Assembly (NCBI GenBank): GCA_035716135.1
Contig: DASTKD010000305.1
Span: 1 to 8,836, forward strand
Direction: 5' to 3'
Origin: CF-113 sp035716135
Lineage (GTDB): Bacteria > Chloroflexota > Ktedonobacteria > Ktedonobacterales > Ktedonobacteraceae
DNA length: 8,836 nt
Made by a program: the position numbers and the translations under genes. Numbering within the stretch: position 1 is the first letter of the stretch; each line of letters begins with the position of its first letter. This document shows, piece by piece, positions 5,777 through 8,836 of this stretch. A model generated the notes under the pieces. That model was not told the DNA's origin, did not search any database, and was given only the letters and a program-made list of their open reading frames with translations.

Positions 5777-7360
5777 TCACTGTATAATCAGCGTTTTTCC
5801 CGTCATGTCTTTGGGTTGCGCGATGTGCAGCACATCCAGAATAGTGGGTGCGACATCGGCCAGGATGCCGTCGGTGCGCAGCTTCACCTGGGCCAGTTGG
5901 GGAACGACGAAGTAGAGCGGCACCGGATTGGTGGTGTGCGCGGTAAAAGGTTTGCCGGTCTCGTAGTCGATCAATTGCTCGGCGTTGCCGTGATCGGCTG
6001 TAATCAGCAGGCCGCCGCCTATGCCCAGCGTGGCCTCGACGACGCGCCCGATGCCAGTGTCTACCGTCTCGACCGCTTTGATGGCTGCTTCGATTACGCC
6101 GGTATGCCCGACCATGTCGGCGTTGGCGTAGTTCATGATTACGAGGTCGTATTGCCCGCTGCGGATGTGTTCGACCGCCGTGTCGGTTACGCCTGCCGCG
6201 CTCATTTCGGGCTGCAGGTCGTAGGTTGGCACTTTGGGCGATGGCACCAGCAGGCGATCTTCGCCGGAGAAAGGCGTTTCGCGCCGCCCGTTGATGAAGT
6301 AGGTGACATGCGCGTATTTCTCGGTCTCGGCGGTGTGGAACTGGCGCAGGCTGTGTTCGGAGATGACACGCGCCAGGGGCATCTCTACCTCGTCGGCGCG
6401 ATAGGCTACATCGGCGTCCAACCCCTCTTCATACTCGGTCATCATGACATAGAGCAGGTCGGCCAGGCGCGGCCCGCGATTGAACTTGCCCTCGGCCTGT
6501 GGTGGCAAGTCTTGCATGACGAAGGCTTTGGTAAGCTGGCGCGCGCGGTCGGGACGGAAATTGTAGTGGATGAGCGCGTCTCCAGCCTTGACCACTGCCA
6601 TCGGTTTGCCGTCCTCCATGACGACCGTTGGCAAAATAAACTCATCAGTAACATCTTTGTCATACGATTGCTGGATCGCGGCAATCGCGGAGTTGGCGTG
6701 CAGTCCCTCGCCTCGCGTCATGGCAAAATAGGCCATGCCGGTGCGGTCCCAGCGATTATCACGGTCCATGGCGTAGTAGCGGCCGCTCACAGTTGCCACC
6801 TGCGCAGCATGTTCGCCGCCGATTTCAGCAGCGCGTGCCTGCAAGCGCCGCATAAACTCGACGCCGCCCGTTGGCGAGGAGTCGCGGCCATCGGTGAAGC
6901 TGTGGATATAAACACGCTCGATGTCATGCATATGCGCCAGTTGTAGCAAGGCTTCGAGATGCGTTTCGTGCGCGTGAACGCCGCCATTGCCCAGCAGCCC
7001 GCAAATATGCAGCGCCGAGCCGTTTTGCCTGACGTGTGAGATCGCTTTGAGCAGCGCCGGATTGTGGAAAAACGTACCGTCTTGAATCGACTCGCTGACG
7101 CGCGTGAAGTCTTGCAGCACGCGCTTGCCCGCGCCGATGTTCTGATGTCCCACCTCCGAATTGCCCATCTGTCCATCCGGCAAACCGACCGCCGCGCCCG
7201 AAGTCTTGACCGCCGTATGCGGCCACTCGCGCGCCAGCTTATCGATATTGGGCGTGCGCGCCAGCGCGATGGCGTTGCCCTCTTTGCGTGGGTTGATACC
7301 CCAGCCATCCATTATCACCAGCACAAATGGGCGCGGACGCCCACCAGGTGTTGTACTCAT
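5777..7360 (-). CDS. gpmI: 2,3-bisphosphoglycerate-independent phosphoglycerate mutase
   Basis: GpmI interconverts 3-phosphoglycerate and 2-phosphoglycerate in glycolysis and gluconeogenesis, in the cytoplasm, using two Mn ions and a phosphoserine intermediate. The 527-residue length is close to the family's usual 510-ish. Metal ligands can be lined up with the Geobacillus enzyme: Asp18 (MDGWG), catalytic Ser68 (GNSEVGH), Asp456-His457 (ADHGN), and Asp415, His419 and His475. Substrate residues His129, Arg159-Asp160 (DGRD), Arg194 and Arg200, Arg269 and Arg272 (FRPDRAR) and Lys348 are all present. ATG 7360 is chosen because GGAG lies nine bases upstream and the product then begins just before the conserved core. 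The frame stays open to 7447, but that extension crosses the likely promoter. The gene is alone on its strand and convergent with the operon to its left. Confidence 0.97.
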   Translation of the reverse strand: MSTTPGGRPRPFVLVIMDGWGINPRKEGNAIALARTPNIDKLAREWPHTAVKTSGAAVGLPDGQMGNSEVGHQNIGAGKRVLQDFTRVSESIQDGTFFHNPALLKAISHVRQNGSALHICGLLGNGGVHAHETHLEALLQLAHMHDIERVYIHSFTDGRDSSPTGGVEFMRRLQARAAEIGGEHAAQVATVSGRYYAMDRDNRWDRTGMAYFAMTRGEGLHANSAIAAIQQSYDKDVTDEFILPTVVMEDGKPMAVVKAGDALIHYNFRPDRARQLTKAFVMQDLPPQAEGKFNRGPRLADLLYVMMTEYEEGLDADVAYRADEVEMPLARVISEHSLRQFHTAETEKYAHVTYFINGRRETPFSGEDRLLVPSPKVPTYDLQPEMSAAGVTDTAVEHIRSGQYDLVIMNYANADMVGHTGVIEAAIKAVETVDTGIGRVVEATLGIGGGLLITADHGNAEQLIDYETGKPFTAHTTNPVPLYFVVPQLAQVKLRTDGILADVAPTILDVLHIAQPKDMTGKTLIIQ

Positions 7361-7415
7361 GTATTGTTGCTCCAGTTTTCTGTCATAGTAAATAAAGGCG
7401 TTTCGCCTGTAGCTC

Positions 7416-7424
7416 ATTGTATCA
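7416..7424 (-). promoter_or_regulatory. Candidate extended -10 promoter for gpmI
   Basis: On the minus strand the sequence reads TGATACAAT, an extended -10 (TGN plus TACAAT), 55 bases before the ATG at 7360. No convincing -35 is seen, which is acceptable for extended -10 promoters. A small hairpin, AGGCG/CGCCT with a three-base loop (7396-7408), lies in the implied leader. Confidence 0.4.
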
Positions 7425-7463
7425 CGGAGCTTCTTTCTCTGGCACATTGTGAGCGGCAGGGCC

Positions 7464-7488
7464 GGATGCCCACAAGGGGCATCCCTAC
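7464..7488 (-). repeat. CTTGY hairpin repeat unit (minus orientation)
   Basis: GGATGCCC (7464-7471), loop ACAAG, GGGCATCC (7477-7484), then CTAC (7485-7488). Read on the minus strand it is GTAG, an 8-bp stem with loop CTTGT: the same plan as the units at 930-1015 with a different stem sequence. Confidence 0.75.
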
Positions 7489-7513
7489 ATTCCTGGGCAA
7501 CCCCCCTTTCCTC

Positions 7514-7659
7514 CTTTCACTCGTAGGTTTTTTGAAAGGCGCTCGTCCGGCCTGTCATCCTGAGCGCAGCGAAGGATCTCGGTCCCCGGCGAGAGATCCT
7601 TCGCTGCGCTCAGGATGACAGCTTGCTGGTCCCTTTCTTAAAAAACCTACGAGTGAAAG
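7514..7659. repeat. Outer inverted repeat enclosing palindrome copy 2
   Basis: The left arm 7514-7539 and right arm 7632-7659 pair fully apart from a two-base insertion (TT) in the right arm. The outermost 20 bases (7514-7533 with 7640-7659) are perfect and include CTCGTAGG and a T6/A6 block. They surround the 28-bp-arm palindrome at 7553-7620, suggesting either one long hairpin element or insertion of one repeat family into another. Confidence 0.85.
7553..7620. repeat. Palindromic repeat with 28-bp arms, copy 2
   Basis: Arms 7553-7580 and 7593-7620 are perfectly complementary around a 12-base centre. Compared with copy 1 (5657-5725) the arms differ at two positions (CCTGAGCGCAGCG against CCCGAGCGAAGCG), and both changes are mirrored on the other arm. 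The centre sequences also differ. Confidence 0.9.
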
Positions 7660-7728
7660 CCCCTTTCCCCCCTCTGCCACACTCCCACAAAGCGAGGTGA
7701 AAGGGGCAGGGAGGGGAACGCGAGTGAT

Positions 7729-7753
7729 GTAGTGACGCCCCTTGTGGGCGTCA
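7729..7753 (+). repeat. CTTGY hairpin repeat unit (plus orientation)
   Basis: GTAG (7729-7732) is followed by TGACGCCC, loop CTTGT and GGGCGTCA (7733-7753), an 8-bp perfect stem. Together with the opposite-facing unit at 7464-7488 it repeats the head-to-head arrangement at 930-1015, but with about 240 bases between the units. Confidence 0.75.
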
Positions 7754-7811
7754 GGGGGTGGTCCAATTGTATTTCTACCTCATCCCAACGTTTATACGTA
7801 ATAGCATAATC

Positions 7812-7840
7812 TTGACCGGATACCAACTTTTGTCCATATT
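7812..7840 (+). promoter_or_regulatory. Candidate promoter for the TPM-domain gene
   Basis: TTGACC (7812-7817, five of six to the -35 consensus) lies 17 bases before CATATT (7835-7840, four of six to the -10). The -10 lies 28 bases before the ATG at 7869. Spacing is optimal; the assignment is by motif only. Confidence 0.45.
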
Positions 7841-7868
7841 GCTAAAAAGCAGAGCGTTGGAGCATCAT

Positions 7869-8480
7869 ATGAAAACATCTATGCGTGGAGCGCATCGCGG
7901 GCTATTGTTCGGTCTACTGGCTTTTTGTATGACCTTGATGCTGCTGGCGGTTACATCAGCAAAGGTTTTCGCTGACAACGTGAATATTGTTGATAACGCG
8001 CATGTGCTTGACGTGCAGCAGGTGACTGACCAGGCTTCTCAACTCCCCAATCCGGTAAGTATCTATACCAACAATACCTTTACTGGCTCTACTGATGCAT
8101 TTGATAAATTCGCTACCACCTTTATCGGGCCGAACGATGACTATCTGATCGTCATCAATATTGATACGGTGCATCGTCACCTGGCGATTGTCGGCGGTAC
8201 GCAGGTTCCTCTCAGCAACGACCAGTATGCCTCTGCTATTCAGACGTTCAAAGATAACTTCAATAATGGTGATTATACGGGGGCGACGGTGGCCGCTCTG
8301 CAATCGCTCAATGCGGCGCTTACTGCACCGCCGCCGGATACGAGCAACAATGGTTTTCCTCCAACGGTCAAGTTGATCCCGGACAGATGCAGACCTTTCC
8401 AGATTCCGGCCCGGACTTTAGCCCGATTGTGCCTTTCATTTTTATCATATTCGCGGTTGTATTCGTGGTGTTCATTGTGA
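7869..8480 (+). CDS. TPM-domain secreted/membrane protein, 5' part of a frameshifted gene
   Basis: ATG 7869 is chosen because GGAG (7859-7862) lies six bases upstream and a classic signal peptide follows: basic start, hydrophobic core about residues 11-32, likely cleavage after VFA (33-35). The frame is open further upstream to 7758, but that part crosses the promoter. Residues 38-152 fit a TPM domain: VDNAHVLD (41-48), DDYLIVINID (90-99), HLAIVGG (104-110) and the NFNNGDYTGATVAAL region (130-144). TPM domains are extracytoplasmic and have been linked to phosphatase activity and photosystem II repair, but most bacterial members have no known role. After about residue 167 (near 8370) the frame becomes arginine- and cysteine-rich and unlike the family. 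The expected transmembrane helix and Gly-rich tail continue in the -1 frame (next entry). The gene is therefore probably broken, or the sequence has a one-base error. Confidence 0.75.
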   Translation: MKTSMRGAHRGLLFGLLAFCMTLMLLAVTSAKVFADNVNIVDNAHVLDVQQVTDQASQLPNPVSIYTNNTFTGSTDAFDKFATTFIGPNDDYLIVINIDTVHRHLAIVGGTQVPLSNDQYASAIQTFKDNFNNGDYTGATVAALQSLNAALTAPPPDTSNNGFPPTVKLIPDRCRPFQIPARTLARLCLSFLSYSRLYSWCSL

Positions 8481-8794
8481 GAGTGGTCGCTGGTGGAGGC
8501 AGGGGAGCGAGGCGATCAACGGTGGTTCGCAACGCCTGGCCGCGTGACGCCTCTCCGTTTGAGGCAGGCGCGATAGGGATGGCTGCTGGCGATATGGCCG
8601 GTTATGAAGCTGGCAGAGAAGAGATGGAACGCCAGAACCGCGAACGTATGCACCAGCAGATGTTCAACAACAATAGTAGTATCAACAACCCTCCCCCCGG
8701 TGGCAATATCGGCGGCGGTGCCGGTGGTGATTTCGGCAGCGGAAATATGGGTGGTGGTGGCAATATTGGTGGTGGCAGCAGCGGAAATTTCTAA
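8387..8794 (+). CDS. TPM-domain protein, 3' part (membrane helix and Gly-rich tail) in the -1 frame
   Basis: From ATG 8387 this frame encodes 135 residues, but the in-frame sequence upstream (from about 8370, reading VDPGQM) also looks like part of the protein. It gives a strong transmembrane segment (IVPFIFIIFAVVFVVFIVRVV, about 14-34), a basic stop-transfer, an acidic/polar helix (YEAGREEMERQNRERM, about 73-88) and a glycine/asparagine-rich tail ending GGGSSGNF. This membrane anchor plus Gly-rich tail is the usual C-terminal half of TPM-domain proteins, so I read it as the second half of the gene at 7869 rather than an independent gene. No good ribosome binding site precedes 8387. The overlap with the upstream frame is 94 bases. 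Confidence 0.65.
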   Translation: MQTFPDSGPDFSPIVPFIFIIFAVVFVVFIVRVVAGGGRGARRSTVVRNAWPRDASPFEAGAIGMAAGDMAGYEAGREEMERQNRERMHQQMFNNNSSINNPPPGGNIGGGAGGDFGSGNMGGGGNIGGGSSGNF

Positions 8795-8811
8795 CTAAAA
8801 AGCGTAAAAGC

Positions 8812-8836
8812 GGTGGAAGGCCGACGGCCTTCCACC
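8812..8836. terminator. Perfect 11-bp hairpin after the TPM gene, possible terminator
   Basis: GGTGGAAGGCC and GGCCTTCCACC pair perfectly around the loop GAC. The hairpin starts 17 bases after the stop codon at 8794 and is preceded by A-rich sequence. The window ends exactly at the last paired base, so a T-run cannot be seen. It could instead be another short palindromic repeat. Confidence 0.5.

Larger units (their letters stand above)
7361..7868. other. Intergenic region between divergent genes, dense in palindromes
   Basis: It contains the gpmI leader and likely promoter (7361-7450), a nested set of inverted repeats (7464-7753), polypyrimidine and polypurine tracts (about 7500-7517, 7660-7676 and 7697-7717), and the promoter region of the TPM-domain gene (about 7780-7868). 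Open frames crossing it (such as 7064-7618 on the plus strand) are antisense or repeat by-products. No RNA gene is recognised. Confidence 0.65.

Noticed and set aside
5720..6946. A 408-codon open frame on the plus strand, antisense to gpmI
   Set aside because: It lies almost wholly opposite a gene with all catalytic residues of phosphoglycerate mutase, its start lies in the palindromic repeat, and its product resembles no family. It is a shadow of GC-rich coding sequence.
7396..7408. A small AGGCG/CGCCT hairpin in the gpmI leader as an attenuator or riboswitch
   Set aside because: Five base pairs with a three-base loop is too weak, there is no proper T-run, and no known leader motif is recognised.
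7361..7447. N-terminal extension of gpmI to 7447
   Set aside because: It crosses a probable extended -10 and leader, while ATG 7360 has GGAG upstream and begins just before the conserved core.

Overview
The window looks like chromosomal DNA of a fairly GC-rich bacterium. I infer Chloroflexota, possibly Ktedonobacteria. The basis is a long MutL/GlmL-type ASKHA protein encoded behind a proline/glutamine-rich zinc-ribbon protein, together with many perfect palindromic repeats in the intergenic DNA. No rRNA, tRNA, CRISPR array, transposase or phage gene is visible, and the taxonomic call rests on family resemblance only.

Layout, left to right. (1) 1-785, minus strand: the first 261 codons of a DUF92-family membrane protein (related to plant VTE6 prenyl-phosphate kinase), cut by the window edge. 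(2) 786-1272: intergenic, with back-to-back promoter regions and a pair of head-to-head hairpins. (3) 1273-5544, plus strand: three tightly spaced genes that look like one operon. They encode a zinc-ribbon scaffold-like protein with repeated LPxWL motifs, a 624-aa MutL/GlmL-type ASKHA ATPase, and a 312-aa protein of unknown function with an SH3/KOW-like C-terminus. No cobalamin-dependent mutase is encoded nearby. (4) 5545-5776: intergenic between convergent genes. It holds a 19-bp inverted repeat carrying two consensus DnaA boxes, a third near-consensus box beside it, and a 28-bp-arm palindromic repeat. (5) 5777-7360, minus strand: gpmI, cofactor-independent phosphoglycerate mutase, with all expected metal and substrate residues. 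(6) 7361-7868: intergenic, with three inverted pairs of repeats nested inside one another. (7) 7869-8794, plus strand: a secreted or membrane TPM-domain protein gene split by an apparent -1 frameshift. (8) 8812-8836: a perfect hairpin at the window edge, perhaps a terminator.

The most notable content is the uncharacterised three-gene cluster and the repeat system. Two unrelated palindrome families each occur in several copies. Sequence differences between copies are matched on both arms, so base pairing has been kept. The DnaA-box cluster is a third, separate signal. gpmI is ordinary central metabolism (3-phosphoglycerate to 2-phosphoglycerate) and appears to be transcribed alone.
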